A DNA stretch of 64,000 bases from Amycolatopsis antarctica (GCF_002262875.1 NZ_NKYE01000003.1:372001-436000); one strand, 5' to 3'; positions 17,316 to 26,130 are shown, counted from the first letter of the stretch. Translations and numbers: made by a program. The notes: generated by a model not told the origin, from the letters alone.

Positions 17316-18038
17316 CTAGAAGCCGAGGTAGGCGTGCCGGAGTTCGTCGTCGGCCGCGAGCGAGGCGGCGTCGTCCGCCGCCACCACCCGGCCGAGGTTG
17401 AGCACGAAGCCGGTGTCGGCGATGGAGAGGGCACTGCGCGCGTTCTGTTCGACGAGCAGGACGGTCAGCCCGCGGGTGTCCACCAGCTCGCGCAGCAGTT
17501 CGAAGATCCGCGCGACGATGCGCGGGGCCAGCCCGAGGGACGGCTCGTCCAGCAGCAGCACCTCGGGCGCGGTGAGCAGGGCGCGGCCGATCACCAGCAT
17601 CTGCCGTTCGCCACCGGACAGGGAGTTCGCCTCCCGGCGGCGGCGTTCGGCCAGCGCCGGGAACATGTCGTAGACCTCGTCGAGCCGGTGCCGGAAACCG
17701 CGGCGGGCCGTGCCGAGCAGTTCGCCGAGGCGCAGGTTCTCCTCGACGGTGAGCTCGGTGATGACGCCCCGTCCCTCGGGGACGTGCGCGATCCCGGCCC
17801 GCGCGATCGTCTCCGCAGCGGTCCGGCCGAGTTCCCTGCCGCCGAGCAGCACGCTGCCCTCCGCGTCCGGGACGAGCCCGGAAATGGTGCGCAGCAAGGT
17901 GGTCTTGCCCGCCCCGTTCGCGCCGAGGACGGCGGTGATGCTGCCGGGCCGGGCGATGATGTCGACCCCGTCCAGTGCGGTGACGGCGCCGTACCGGGCG
18001 GTGAGCCCGCGGACCTCGAGTTCGGCACGCTCAGTCAT
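17316..18038 (-). CDS. HAAT-type ABC ATPase, LivF-like
   Basis: A ~240-residue ABC ATPase. Walker A is GANGAGKTTLLRTI, the signature is SLSGGERQMLVIGRAL, Walker B with catalytic Glu is VLLLDEPSLGLAP, and LLVEQNARSALS carries the family's switch region (Q after E in place of a classic His, usual for LivF). The short length without C-terminal extension marks LivF rather than LivG. ATG 18038 is chosen over GTG 18047, which would add three residues; it overlaps the preceding stop by eight bases. Confidence 0.93.
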   Translation of the reverse strand: MTERAELEVRGLTARYGAVTALDGVDIIARPGSITAVLGANGAGKTTLLRTISGLVPDAEGSVLLGGRELGRTAAETIARAGIAHVPEGRGVITELTVEENLRLGELLGTARRGFRHRLDEVYDMFPALAERRRREANSLSGGERQMLVIGRALLTAPEVLLLDEPSLGLAPRIVARIFELLRELVDTRGLTVLLVEQNARSALSIADTGFVLNLGRVVAADDAASLAADDELRHAYLGF

Positions 18039-18831
18039 CGCCGCCACCCCGCCTGGCTTCCTCGCCCAGATACGCGTCGATCACCGCGGGCGTGTCCCGG
18101 ACCTCCTCGGGGCTGCCCGCGGCGACGGTGCGGCCGAAGTCGAGCACGGTGATCCGGTCGCAGACCGACATCACCAGGTCCATGTGGTGGTCGACGAGGA
18201 TGACCGAGGTGCGCGTGGTGAGCGTCCGGACGAACTCGCCGAGTTCGAGGATCTCGTCGTGACCGAGACCGCTGGCCGGTTCGTCGAGCAGCAGCAGGTC
18301 CGGTTCGGCGGCGAGTGCTCTCGCCAGCGCCACCCGCTTCTGCACCGGGTACGGCAGGCTGCCGGGCAGCCGGTCGGCGTACCCGGCCACCCCGGTCTCG
18401 GCCATCGCCGCCATCGCCGCCTCGCGCAGCCGCCGTTCGTCGGCCGCCGAGCGTGGCAGCGCGAACAGCGAGGACAGGAAACCGCTGCGGCGGAAGCGAT
18501 CCGCGCCCACCATCACGTTCTCGACGACCGTCAGCCCGCGGAAGAGGTCGACGCTCTGCAGGGTGCGGGCGATGCCCATGCCGGCCAGCCGGTGCGGTCG
18601 CAGCTCGCCGACGTCGTCCCCGCGCCAGCTCAGCCGGCCTGACGACGGCCGGACGAATCCGCAGCAGACGTTGAACAGCGTCGTCTTGCCCGCTCCGTTC
18701 GGCCCGATGACGCCGTGCACCTCGGCCGGGAACGCGGTGAGGGAGACGTCGTCGACGGCGGTCAGGCCGCCGAAGCGGACCGTGACACCGGTGATCTCGA
18801 ACAGTGGCGAACCGGGCCGGGTGGACGGCAT
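18031..18831 (-). CDS. HAAT-type ABC ATPase, LivG-like
   Basis: A 266-residue ABC ATPase. Walker A is GPNGAGKTTLFNVCCG, Walker B is DLLLLDEPASGLG and the switch His is in ILVDHHMDLVMSVC. The signature region YPVQKRVALARALA departs from LSGGQ, having Val-Gln-Lys where Gly-Gly-Gln/Glu is normal, a variant that occurs in LivG proteins but could weaken one site. The C-terminal EEVRDTPAVIDAYLGEE is a LivG mark. It is first in the operon; the promoter should lie in 18832-19008, shared with the divergent regulator. Confidence 0.92.
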   Translation of the reverse strand: MPSTRPGSPLFEITGVTVRFGGLTAVDDVSLTAFPAEVHGVIGPNGAGKTTLFNVCCGFVRPSSGRLSWRGDDVGELRPHRLAGMGIARTLQSVDLFRGLTVVENVMVGADRFRRSGFLSSLFALPRSAADERRLREAAMAAMAETGVAGYADRLPGSLPYPVQKRVALARALAAEPDLLLLDEPASGLGHDEILELGEFVRTLTTRTSVILVDHHMDLVMSVCDRITVLDFGRTVAAGSPEEVRDTPAVIDAYLGEEARRGGGDD

Positions 18832-19008
18832 CGTCGTCTCGCCTCCCGCCGTTGGGGGCCGGTGTGCTCCGGCCGGTCGAGATCCTCAAGACTGGTGCGC
18901 GGCGCCCAATCCCGGCCATAGGCGCAGCGCCCAAAGTTCCGGATGATTTCTGGGCTCAGCGCCCGGTTTGTGTGGACCGGACACTGCGCTCCGTGCAATC
19001 GTCGCCGC

Positions 19009-20280
19009 ATGCCAGCGACCGCGGGGGCGGGTGGACCGCAGCTCTCCGAGCCGGTCAAGGACGCCCTGCACACGCTGAGCAGGCACCTGCTCGGGCGGCT
19101 GGACGGGCTCGCCGACCAGCTCATGGCCATGGTGCTGCACCGGGAACCCTTCTACGCGCAGCTCGGCCTCTCCGGGCCGGAGGAGCTCCGGCGGAGCCTG
19201 CGCGGCAACCTGGAACGCGGCATCCAGTCGCTCGGCGCTGAGGTGCCGGAGGGGGAGGATCCGCAGGACACGTCCCGGGAGACGGGCAGGCAGCGGGCCC
19301 GGCAGGGTGTTCCGCTGGAGGCGGTGCTGCGGGCGTACCGGCTGGGCGGGCGGGTGATCTGGCAGGGGTTGCTCGCGGCCTCCCGGGTGCACTTCGGCGG
19401 GCGCTACGACCACGCTCTGCTCGACGCGGCGGGCTACGTCTGGCGGGTGATCGACTCCAGTTCGGCGGCGCTGGTCGACGCGTACCGGCTGGAGGAGTCG
19501 CAACTGCGCAGTCAGGAACTCAGCCGCAGGCACGCCTTCCTCAACGCACTGCTCGACGGTCGCGGTTCCGATCCGGTGCTGGCGGCGGACGCGACCGCGG
19601 CACTGGGCCTGCCTCCCGGCGGGCCGATGCTGTGCGTGGTGGCACCGGTGGACACCCCGCAGGACGATCCCCTGCGCTCGCCGCGTGATGTCCTTGCCGC
19701 ACAAGGGATCGTCTCCTCGTGGCACGTACGTCCGGCGAACATCGTCGGCCTGGTGGCGCTCGGCGATCGGACACCGGGCGCGGTACTCGACGCGCTCGCT
19801 CCCGCTGTCGCGGGCAAGGTGGGGGCCTCCCCGGTGATCCACACGCTCGCCGGGATCCGGGACGCCTACGCACTGGCGAGGACGGCGGCGCGCACGCTGT
19901 CCGCACCCGGGATCGCGGCGCTCGACGACCGGTTGCCCGAGGCCCTGCTGGTCGGCAGCCCGCACCTGTTGCCGCGGCTGGAACGCACGGCGTTCGGCGG
20001 ACTGCTGGCGCTGCCCGAGGCCGAGCAGCGGACGATGCTCGACACACTGGCCGCGATGCTCGACAGCGGAGGATCACCCACTCACGCGGCGGAGCGGCTG
20101 TACTGCCACCGCAACACCGTCATCTACCGGATGCAGCGCATCGAGTCGGTGACCGGCCGCCGGATCGGTGACCCCCGGGACCGGCTGCTGCTCACCCTCG
20201 GCCTGATGGCCCGGCGGCAGGAGGTGTCGCAGCCACGGGGACCCGGTTGCCCACAGGGCGACCGTCCCGCGGCGCCGTGA
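19009..20280 (+). CDS. PucR/CdaR-type helix-turn-helix regulator
   Basis: A ~423-residue transcription factor. A helical N-terminal region (LSRHLLGRLDGLADQL through GVPLEAVLRAYRLGGRVIW) resembles the RsbT co-antagonist-like sensor of this group, followed by a GGDEF-like degenerate middle. The C-terminal PucR HTH is clear: TLAAMLDSGGSPTHAAERLY, CHRNTVIYRMQRIESVTGRR. Family members are ligand-responsive activators of nitrogen or aromatic metabolism. It is divergent from the importer operon by 177 bp, so it probably controls it. ATG 19009 is chosen over an upstream ATG at 18943, whose extra residues look noncoding. Confidence 0.86.
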   Translation: MPATAGAGGPQLSEPVKDALHTLSRHLLGRLDGLADQLMAMVLHREPFYAQLGLSGPEELRRSLRGNLERGIQSLGAEVPEGEDPQDTSRETGRQRARQGVPLEAVLRAYRLGGRVIWQGLLAASRVHFGGRYDHALLDAAGYVWRVIDSSSAALVDAYRLEESQLRSQELSRRHAFLNALLDGRGSDPVLAADATAALGLPPGGPMLCVVAPVDTPQDDPLRSPRDVLAAQGIVSSWHVRPANIVGLVALGDRTPGAVLDALAPAVAGKVGASPVIHTLAGIRDAYALARTAARTLSAPGIAALDDRLPEALLVGSPHLLPRLERTAFGGLLALPEAEQRTMLDTLAAMLDSGGSPTHAAERLYCHRNTVIYRMQRIESVTGRRIGDPRDRLLLTLGLMARRQEVSQPRGPGCPQGDRPAAP

Positions 20281-20592
20281 CCAGGCGCACCGGCGATCGC
20301 AGATGCCGATCGGCCGCATGGGAAAGGTCCTGGCCGTACTGCCCGTGAGGGTGCGGTTTCGGCTGCCGGAACCCTCGTGGAACGAGCACCCGGTCCACAA
20401 GAGTCCGCACCGCACGCCGACGACACGGACTCGATCCCCGCGGCGGGATGGCGGGCGACGCATTTCGCTGACCGACGAGCTGAGCGCGGCGTCGCGCAAT
20501 CCGCACAGCCGGTGGCGGATGGCCGAACACGAGGATTCCCAGATCACCGAATGTGATGAGGCGGCGCGGTCGCCTTCGCCGGAGATGGCGGT
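20281..20592. other. Intergenic region at the left cluster boundary
   Basis: This is the first part of the 388-bp gap between the PucR-type regulator and the thioesterase gene. A 97-codon frame at 20303-20596 has no recognisable family, no good ribosome-binding site and an Arg/Ser/Pro-rich translation, so I do not call it. No repeat, att-like site or transposon end was seen at this boundary. Confidence 0.4.
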
Positions 20593-20625
20593 CTAGGGGA
20601 TCGCACAGTCCGAACACGGTTGTCT
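20593..20625 (+). promoter_or_regulatory. Candidate PAS-LuxR box and promoter for the thioesterase operon
   Basis: CTAGGGGATCGCACAG (20593-20608) matches the PimM-type consensus CTVGGGAWWTCCCBAG at 12 of 16 positions, with a perfect left half. Eleven bases later is TTGTCT (20620-20625), a possible -10. The thioesterase GTG is 44 bases beyond. The match was found by eye and its strength is modest alone. Confidence 0.5.
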
Positions 20626-20668
20626 GGCATTGGTCGCCGCAGGTGAACAAAAAGGGAGGGCGAGCCCC

Positions 20669-21478
20669 GTGAGTCTCGTTGACACCGTGACCGCAGACTG
20701 GGTACGCCGCTACCACCCCACCACCGAGGCGACGACGAGACTGGTGTGTTTCGTGCACGCAGGTGGGTCGGCCAGCTTCTTCCGGCCGCTCTCGGCTCAG
20801 CTCGCGCCCAGCGTCGACGTCATCGCCCTGCAGTATCCCGGCAGGCAGGACCGCTACCGGGAACCGTGTCTGGAAGACGCCGGCGAGATCGCCGAACACG
20901 TGGTCGCCGCGCTGGGGTCGCTGACTCCGTTGCCGACGGTCTTCTTCGGGCACAGTATGGGAGCGGTCGTCGCGTTCGAGACCGCGCGGCGACTGGAGAG
21001 ACGCGAATCGCCGACCGCGCCGCGCGCTCTGCTCGCCTCCGGGCACCGCGCGCCGTCGCTGCGGCCCCCACAGAGCGTGCACCGCTACGACGACGAAGGT
21101 CTGCTGCGTCAGCTGGCTCTGCTCGGTGGGCCGGATCTGCGACAGCTGGACGAGAATCTGCTCAGGCTGTTGCTGCCCTCGGTGCGGGCGGACTGCGTGG
21201 TGGCGGAGTCCTACCGGGCCGGTGAAAGGGACACGCTTCATTGTCCGATCCACGTCCTGATCGGACGGCAGGACCCACTGACCACTGTGGACGAAGCGGT
21301 GTTGTGGCGTCGTCACACCACGGCCGAGTGCACCGTCGAGGTGTACCCGGGCGGCCACTTCTTCCTCGTCGAGCAGGCCGACCAGGTGGCCGAGGACATC
21401 GACCGGTGGTTGGCGCACATCGTGGCCTGGGTGCTCGGCTCCAACCACGATCCCTCAGCGATTCGGGGTACGTCATGA
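20669..21478 (+). CDS. Type II thioesterase
   Basis: A 269-residue alpha/beta hydrolase of the editing thioesterase class (TEII), which removes stalled or wrong acyl groups from PKS carrier proteins. VCFVHAGGSASFFRPL is the N-terminal oxyanion region, FFGHSMGAVVAFE holds the nucleophilic Ser, IGRQDPLTT the Asp and YPGGHFFLVEQ the His. Size and motifs match NysE-like enzymes of polyene clusters. GTG 20669 has GGGAGG upstream. The stop overlaps the GDP-mannose dehydratase ATG (ATGA), so the two are co-translated. A PAS-LuxR-like box precedes it. Confidence 0.92.
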   Translation: MSLVDTVTADWVRRYHPTTEATTRLVCFVHAGGSASFFRPLSAQLAPSVDVIALQYPGRQDRYREPCLEDAGEIAEHVVAALGSLTPLPTVFFGHSMGAVVAFETARRLERRESPTAPRALLASGHRAPSLRPPQSVHRYDDEGLLRQLALLGGPDLRQLDENLLRLLLPSVRADCVVAESYRAGERDTLHCPIHVLIGRQDPLTTVDEAVLWRRHTTAECTVEVYPGGHFFLVEQADQVAEDIDRWLAHIVAWVLGSNHDPSAIRGTS

Positions 21479-22506
21479 GCAAGCGCGCACTGATCACCGG
21501 GGTCACCGGGCAGGACGGCTCATATCTGGCCGAACACCTGATCGCCGAGGGGTACCAAGTGTGGGGCCTGATCCGAGGCCAGGCCAACCCGCGCAAGCTC
21601 CGGATCAGCAGGCTCGCCTCGGAACTGAACTTCGTCGAGGGTGATCTGATGGACCAGGCGAGCCTGGTGTCGGCCGTGGATCTGGTGCAGCCCGACGAGG
21701 TCTACAACCTCGGCGCGGTGTCCTTCGTCCCGATGTCCTGGCAGCAGCCGGAGTTGGTCACCGAGATCAACGGGTCCGGCGTGCTGCGAATGTTGGAGGC
21801 GATCCGCATGGTGAGCGGAATCGGCCGTGGGAGCCGTGACTTCGGCAACCAGATCCGCTTTTACCAGGCGTCGTCCTCGGAAATGTTCGGCAAGGTCACC
21901 ACGACCCCGCAGTGCGAGACCACGGTGTTCTATCCGCGCAGCCCTTATGGCGTGGCCAAGACCTACGGCCACTACATCACGTGCAACTACCGCGAGTCCT
22001 ACGGGATGTACGGGGTCTCGGGGATGCTGTTCAACCACGAATCGCCCCGGCGCGGCGCTGAGTTCGTCACCCGCAAGATCTCCCTGGCGGTGGCCCACAT
22101 CAAGCTCGGGATGCAGGACAAGCTTCGCCTTGGCAACCTCGACGCGGTCCGGGACTGGGGTTTCGCCGGAGACTACGTGCGGGCCATGCACCTCATGTTG
22201 CAGTGCGACGAGCCGATGGACTTCGTGATCGGCACCGGGCGAATGCACACGGTGCGCGACGCCGTGCGTATCGCCTTCGAGTGCGTCGGGCTGAACTGGG
22301 CCGACCACGTTGAGATCGACCCGGTGCTGGTCCGTCCGGCTGAGGTCGAGACGCTGTGCGCAGACTGGTCACGGGCTCGCGACGTGCTCGGATGGACGCC
22401 GACGGTGCGGTTCGAGGAACTGATGCGGATGATGGTCGAGTCCGACCTCGAGCAGGCCGCGCGGGAGCGGGACTACGCCGGGGTGCTGACCGCGGGGAGT
22501 TGGTGA
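21475..22506 (+). CDS. GDP-mannose 4,6-dehydratase
   Basis: A 343-residue short-chain dehydrogenase converting GDP-D-mannose to GDP-4-keto-6-deoxymannose. The NAD(P)-binding motif is ALITGVTGQDGSYLAEHL, typical of GMD; YQASSSEMFGK and FYPRSPYGVAKTYGHY give the S/T and Y-x-x-x-K residues; FNHESPRRG and RDWGFAGDYV are also GMD signatures. In polyene clusters this enzyme (NysDIII, AmphDIII) starts mycosamine synthesis. It is coupled to the thioesterase gene and faces the aminotransferase operon. Housekeeping GDP-fucose or rhamnose synthesis is an alternative, but no partner epimerase is present. Confidence 0.93.
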   Translation: MSKRALITGVTGQDGSYLAEHLIAEGYQVWGLIRGQANPRKLRISRLASELNFVEGDLMDQASLVSAVDLVQPDEVYNLGAVSFVPMSWQQPELVTEINGSGVLRMLEAIRMVSGIGRGSRDFGNQIRFYQASSSEMFGKVTTTPQCETTVFYPRSPYGVAKTYGHYITCNYRESYGMYGVSGMLFNHESPRRGAEFVTRKISLAVAHIKLGMQDKLRLGNLDAVRDWGFAGDYVRAMHLMLQCDEPMDFVIGTGRMHTVRDAVRIAFECVGLNWADHVEIDPVLVRPAEVETLCADWSRARDVLGWTPTVRFEELMRMMVESDLEQAARERDYAGVLTAGSW

Positions 22507-22524
22507 CCCGGGTGTGATGCCCGG

Positions 22525-22556
22525 GGGTTGTCCCGCCGCTGCGGGATGCGCGACCC
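22525..22556. terminator. Possible bidirectional hairpin between convergent operons
   Basis: TCCCGC (22531-22536), a CGCT loop and GCGGGA (22541-22546) form a perfect six-pair stem, with outer GGGT/ACCC able to extend it over a bulge. It lies in the 70-bp gap between the dehydratase stop and the ferredoxin stop. Confidence 0.4.
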
Positions 22557-22576
22557 GCCCGAAGGGCCGGAACGGC

Positions 22577-22786
22577 TCAACCGGGCCCTGGCGTGTCCTC
22601 GGCGAGGCTGATCGCGCCCGACGGGCACAGGTCGGCGGCCAGGGTCGCCGACCTTCGATCGTCCGTCGTGCCGTCCGGATCGACCAGGACGACAACGCCG
22701 TCGTCGTCCTGGTCGAACAACTCCGGACTGGTCAGCACGCACTGGCCGGCTCCGACGCAGCGGGTCGGGTCGACGGTGACACGCAT
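22577..22786 (-). CDS. [3Fe-4S] ferredoxin, P450 redox partner type
   Basis: A 69-residue ferredoxin. Cys10 and Cys16 (CVGAGQC) plus Cys54 (LCPSGAI) are three ligands; the position of the usual fourth Cys is Ala13, so the cluster is [3Fe-4S]. Such proteins deliver electrons to actinomycete P450s, as NysM and AmphM do. It is the last gene of the minus-strand operon with the aminotransferase and glycosyltransferase, 36 bases after the aminotransferase stop. The only P450 in the window is 19 kb away at 41932; another may lie beyond the edge. Confidence 0.93.
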   Translation of the reverse strand: MRVTVDPTRCVGAGQCVLTSPELFDQDDDGVVVLVDPDGTTDDRRSATLAADLCPSGAISLAEDTPGPG

Positions 22787-22822
22787 GGTGGTCCTCCACG
22801 GGTCGTCGATGGCTGGGCCGGC

Positions 22823-23878
22823 TCAGGCGCCGTAGAACTCCTTGATCCGGCCGGCGATCTCGTGCACGTCCTCCTTGGTCAGGCCGACGAAGGTAGGCAG
22901 ATAGAGGCCGACCTCCGCGAACCGGTTCGCGGCCAGGGTCGGCCACACCGGATCGAGGTAGCCGGGCTGGCGGCTCATCGGTTTGAAGAACACCCTGGTC
23001 TCGATGCCGTGCCCGGTCAGGTGTGCCCGCAGTTCGTCGCGGCGCTCGGTCAGCAGGTCGTACATCCACAGCACGTCCCGCGTGGGCATCAGGGTGACCC
23101 CGGCCAGGTCGGCGAGCGCGGCGTCGTAGGTCCGCTCGATCTCCCGGCGGGCGGCCAGGATCTCGTCCATCCGCTCGACCTGCGCGAGTGCGACAGCGGC
23201 CTGCATGTTGGTCATCCGGAAGTTGTAGGCGAGCTTGCGGTGCAGGAACGAGTGATCCGCGGAGAACGCCATCCCACGTAGGTGGGTCATCTGGTCTGCC
23301 AGCCGCCGGTCGTCGGTGACACACACGCCGCCCTCACCCGAGGTGATGATCTTGTTGGCATAGAGAGAGAAGCAGGCGATGTCGCCGACCGGCTCGACCC
23401 CGTGCGCCTCGGCGGAGTCCTCCACCACGCGCAGGTTGAAGTCGTGCGCCAGCTCCATCAGCACCGTCATGTCGCAGCGCCGGCCGTAGACGTGCACCGG
23501 CATGATCGCCTTGGTGCGCGGAGTGATCGCCGCCTCGACCGCGGCCGGATCGACCGTCAGGTTCGCCGTGCAGTCGGCGAACACCGGGGTCGCGCCGACG
23601 TAGGTCACCGCCCACGCGGAGGCGATCATGGTGAACTCCGGCACGATGACCTCGTCGCCCGGCCCGATCCCCAGCGCCCGCAGCGCCAAGGTCAGCGCCG
23701 CGGTGCCCGAGGAGCACGCCACGCCGTGGGCACGGCCATGGCGCCGGGCGAACGCCTCCTCGAAGCGCGCCACGTAGCCGCCCTGCGACGAGATCCACCC
23801 ACCTTCGACGGCATCGGTGACGTATTCCAGCTCCCGGCCCTCCAGGGCGGGACGAGACACCGGGTAGCGAAAGCTCAT
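22823..23878 (-). CDS. DegT-family aminotransferase, GDP-perosamine/mycosamine type
   Basis: A 351-residue PLP enzyme. It starts with YPVSRPALEGRELEYVTDAV, then GVACSSGTAALTLALRALG, EVIVPEFTMIASAWAVTYVG, VVEDSAEAHG and CFSLYANKIITSGEGG with the PLP-binding Lys. The C-terminal part has RMTNMQAAVALAQVERMD. Length and motifs fit GDP-perosamine synthase and the polyene enzymes NysDII/AmphDII, which aminate a GDP-keto-6-deoxymannose. Perosamine needs amination at C-4, mycosamine at C-3 after isomerisation; I cannot tell which. ATG 23878 overlaps the glycosyltransferase stop by four bases. Confidence 0.9.
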   Translation of the reverse strand: MSFRYPVSRPALEGRELEYVTDAVEGGWISSQGGYVARFEEAFARRHGRAHGVACSSGTAALTLALRALGIGPGDEVIVPEFTMIASAWAVTYVGATPVFADCTANLTVDPAAVEAAITPRTKAIMPVHVYGRRCDMTVLMELAHDFNLRVVEDSAEAHGVEPVGDIACFSLYANKIITSGEGGVCVTDDRRLADQMTHLRGMAFSADHSFLHRKLAYNFRMTNMQAAVALAQVERMDEILAARREIERTYDAALADLAGVTLMPTRDVLWMYDLLTERRDELRAHLTGHGIETRVFFKPMSRQPGYLDPVWPTLAANRFAEVGLYLPTFVGLTKEDVHEIAGRIKEFYGA

Positions 23879-25338
23879 CGGGACTCCTGGGGACGGGACG
23901 TGGCCGGCGTCTCTGGTCGGACGGAGCCGGTGAGGGCGGGCAACGCGAGCAGCCGGTCGGCCGCCGCGACCCGCCCACCCGCGGCGCGCTGGGCCACGCC
24001 CAGTTCGGTGGCCCTGCGACGATAGGCAGGGTCGGACGTGACCCGGGTGACCTTGTCCACCAGGTCGTCGGCATCCACCGTGTGCGGGTGGTCCAGGGTC
24101 ACTCCGACGCCGAGATCCTCGCCGCGAACAGCCTCGTCCCAGCAGTCCACCCAGAGCGGGCGCATTACCAGAGGTGTGCCGAAGTAGATGCCTTCGTGGA
24201 AGCCGTTGCTGCCGGCGTGGGTGACGAACGCGACGACGTTCGAGTGAGCCAGGACGTCGAGCTGGGACGGCACCCAATCCTCGATCCGCAGGGTGTCCGG
24301 CCACTCGTCGCGTGGAGGCAGCAGGCGTTGTTGTTCGGCGGACAGCTTCCACAGCACCGCATGCCGCCCGCTGAGACGTCGTGCGGCGGCCACCACCGCG
24401 GCCAGTTCGTCGGCGCGCAGCCGGGTCAGCGTGCCCAGTCCGATGTAGACCACGGACTCATGGGAGTCCAACCAGCACGCGACGCCGTCCGGGTCGTCCC
24501 GATCTTCCGGGGCCTCGGGCAGTGGCGGGGTCAGCGCGCCGGTCAAAGCCAGGTTCGCCGGCAGCGGGAACGGGTAGTCCAACTCGGCCAGCGAGTAGCA
24601 CAGGACCAGCTCAGCGAGGTTCACCCTGGCCATGGAGCGCCGGGCTCGAGGGTCGATCCCCAACTGCCGGCGAATCTGGCCCTCCGCGCGCAGTGCGCGG
24701 GACATGCGAGGGCTGAGGAAGATCGCCAGCGTGCGCCAGCGGAACAGCCGGTTCTCGATCCGCTGACGCGGGCTCATCCGCTGGGAGAAACCAGTGTGCG
24801 GTGTGGGGAAGGACGACGGGGTGTGTGAGGTGGCGAAGGGAACGTGCGCCGAGAGCCACATGCTCGGCAGGAACGGGTTGCTCAGCACGTACGGGATGCC
24901 GCGGGTGATGGCCAGGTCGACGGCGTAGGTGCAGATCACGTCGATGACCAGCAGCGCAGGTTCGATCCGGTCCACCGCCGCGGACAGGGCCCGGTACTTC
25001 GGGACCTGGAGGTTGGGATCGAAGGTGTGCTCGATGGCCGCTCGATGCGACTTGAACCGCGAGGGCTGGGTGACCTTGCGATAGGTCTCCTCGTCGTAGC
25101 CGGTCGCCGACATCTCGGACACCACCTCGCCGAGCGGGACGAACCGCACCGGGTTACTCCGGTCGATCGCCTCGATGTCCGCGCGCCGGTGGTCGTCGGT
25201 CGCGAACCACAGGTCGGGAACTCCCCGGCTTGCCAGTTCGCGGGCCAGCACGAGCATTGTGTTGAGCAACCCGCTCTCGGGCAGACTGACGAACAGGACG
25301 GGCCCGCGCTCTGCCGAACCGGTGCCGGGATGTCGCAT
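23875..25338 (-). CDS. GT1-family glycosyltransferase, polyene mycosaminyltransferase-like
   Basis: A 487-residue GT-B enzyme. The N-terminal acceptor domain begins PVLFVSLPESGLLNTMLVLA; the C-terminal donor domain has ESVVYIGLGTLTRLRADEL, then WVPSQLDVLAHSNVVAFVTH, the UDP-glycosyltransferase-like signature THAGSNGFHEGIYFGTPLVM and WVDCWDEAVR. This arrangement resembles NysDI/AmphDI, and the downstream aminotransferase and ferredoxin reproduce the polyene group. It probably attaches the GDP-amino sugar to the macrolactone. ATG 25338 has GGAGG nearby. It leads a three-gene minus-strand operon with a box-like sequence 62-77 bases upstream. Confidence 0.88.
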   Translation of the reverse strand: MRHPGTGSAERGPVLFVSLPESGLLNTMLVLARELASRGVPDLWFATDDHRRADIEAIDRSNPVRFVPLGEVVSEMSATGYDEETYRKVTQPSRFKSHRAAIEHTFDPNLQVPKYRALSAAVDRIEPALLVIDVICTYAVDLAITRGIPYVLSNPFLPSMWLSAHVPFATSHTPSSFPTPHTGFSQRMSPRQRIENRLFRWRTLAIFLSPRMSRALRAEGQIRRQLGIDPRARRSMARVNLAELVLCYSLAELDYPFPLPANLALTGALTPPLPEAPEDRDDPDGVACWLDSHESVVYIGLGTLTRLRADELAAVVAAARRLSGRHAVLWKLSAEQQRLLPPRDEWPDTLRIEDWVPSQLDVLAHSNVVAFVTHAGSNGFHEGIYFGTPLVMRPLWVDCWDEAVRGEDLGVGVTLDHPHTVDADDLVDKVTRVTSDPAYRRRATELGVAQRAAGGRVAAADRLLALPALTGSVRPETPATSRPQESR

Positions 25339-25382
25339 GTCGGTGGCCTCCGTCGCTGAGGGGGATTTCAGTCGAATTGCAG

Positions 25383-25415
25383 ATGTCGAGGGCTCTGGGT
25401 TGGGGATTCACCAAG
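25383..25415 (-). promoter_or_regulatory. Candidate PAS-LuxR box upstream of the mycosaminyltransferase-like operon
   Basis: On the minus strand, 25415 to 25400 reads CTTGGTGAATCCCCAA, 12 of 16 to CTVGGGAWWTCCCBAG and nearly palindromic. Eleven bases downstream is CGACAT (25388-25383), a weak -10. The operon ATG is at 25338. Confidence 0.45.
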
Positions 25416-25436
25416 CATCGGAATCACCTGATGCAT

Positions 25437-25448
25437 GCTCATATGAGC
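25437..25448. promoter_or_regulatory. Perfect 12-bp palindrome GCTCATATGAGC
   Basis: GCTCATATGAGC lies in the 137-bp gap between the glycosyltransferase start and the end of the regulator gene. Related GCTCGTATGAGC and GCTCGTCTGAGC occur at 26557 and 26597, and ATATGAGC at 26195-26202, all in control regions around the regulator. This may be a second operator class. Confidence 0.4.
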
Positions 25449-25475
25449 GGGTATTCGCGGCCGATCATGGCCCAC

Positions 25476-26093
25476 TTACTGGATTCGTTCGGGGACGACT
25501 CGGGGCGGCCAGGAGCTGACTTCGAAATAGCCGAGCGAGTAGGCCTTGGAAATCAGTGCGGTCCGGTTCTTCGCGTGCATTTTTCGCAGCAATGCGGTCA
25601 TGTGGTATTCGACCCCGCCCCGACTCAGAAACAGAGACGCGGCCATCTGCACGGTCGAGGTGCCCGCGGCGATGCGCTCCAGAATGGCGGCGTCCATCTC
25701 GGACAGCTGCCGACGGGACGCGCGCTGTTTCGCCGCATGGGTGGTCTCGTCCAGCAGGTGACCGAAGACCACGACGCCGACCACCTGGTTTGTTCCCCTG
25801 CTCACCGAGGTGCCGATCAGGTCGGCGGGGACGGCGCCGTCCGGTGCGATCAGGTCGACCGCGCGTTCGTCGAAACGCGTCTGCTGCCCCTCGAGCAGTC
25901 GCTCGAGCCGGCTGCGGACCTTTGTGCGGATGCTCGGATCGATGAGATCGCAGAGCGCGGTGCCACAGATATCGTCGTCGAGTCCGTAGAACAACTCGAA
26001 CATCTCCTGATTGGCCGCGGTGACTCGCAAAGAACGGTCCAAGGACACCATTAACGAGTGATTTGTCGGCGTTAGCGTGGAAATATTCGGCAT
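25476..26093 (-). CDS. PAS-LuxR transcriptional activator, PimM-like
   Basis: A 205-residue regulator. Residues ~8-120 form a PAS-like sensor (LMVSLDRSLRVTAANQEMF, LIDPSIRTKVRSRLERLL, VSRGTNQVVGVVVFG). The C-terminal ~65 residues are a LuxR HTH: LSEMDAAILERIAAGTSTVQ, FLSRGGVEYHMTALLRKM. This two-domain ~200-residue form (PimM, AmphRIV, NysRIV, PteF) is a hallmark of polyene macrolide clusters and activates structural genes through a 16-bp inverted repeat. ATG 26093 is chosen for AGGAG upstream rather than GTG/ATG codons further out. Box-like sites precede most cluster operons here. Confidence 0.9.
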   Translation of the reverse strand: MPNISTLTPTNHSLMVSLDRSLRVTAANQEMFELFYGLDDDICGTALCDLIDPSIRTKVRSRLERLLEGQQTRFDERAVDLIAPDGAVPADLIGTSVSRGTNQVVGVVVFGHLLDETTHAAKQRASRRQLSEMDAAILERIAAGTSTVQMAASLFLSRGGVEYHMTALLRKMHAKNRTALISKAYSLGYFEVSSWPPRVVPERIQ

Positions 26094-26130
26094 CCGGAAC
26101 TCCTGTTGACGAAAATGAACCACGACACAT

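Noticed and set aside
20303..20596. A 97-codon frame before the thioesterase gene
   Set aside because: No ribosome-binding site or recognisable domain; composition is like translated noncoding GC-rich DNA, and it covers the likely promoter.
20281..20668. Integration or att site at the left edge of the cluster
   Set aside because: No tRNA, integrase, direct repeat or insertion-sequence end is visible, so the boundary gives no direct evidence of mobility.
25356..25371. CTGAGGGGGATTTCAG as a PAS-LuxR box
   Set aside because: Only about 8 of 16 positions agree with the consensus; the site at 25400 is better.
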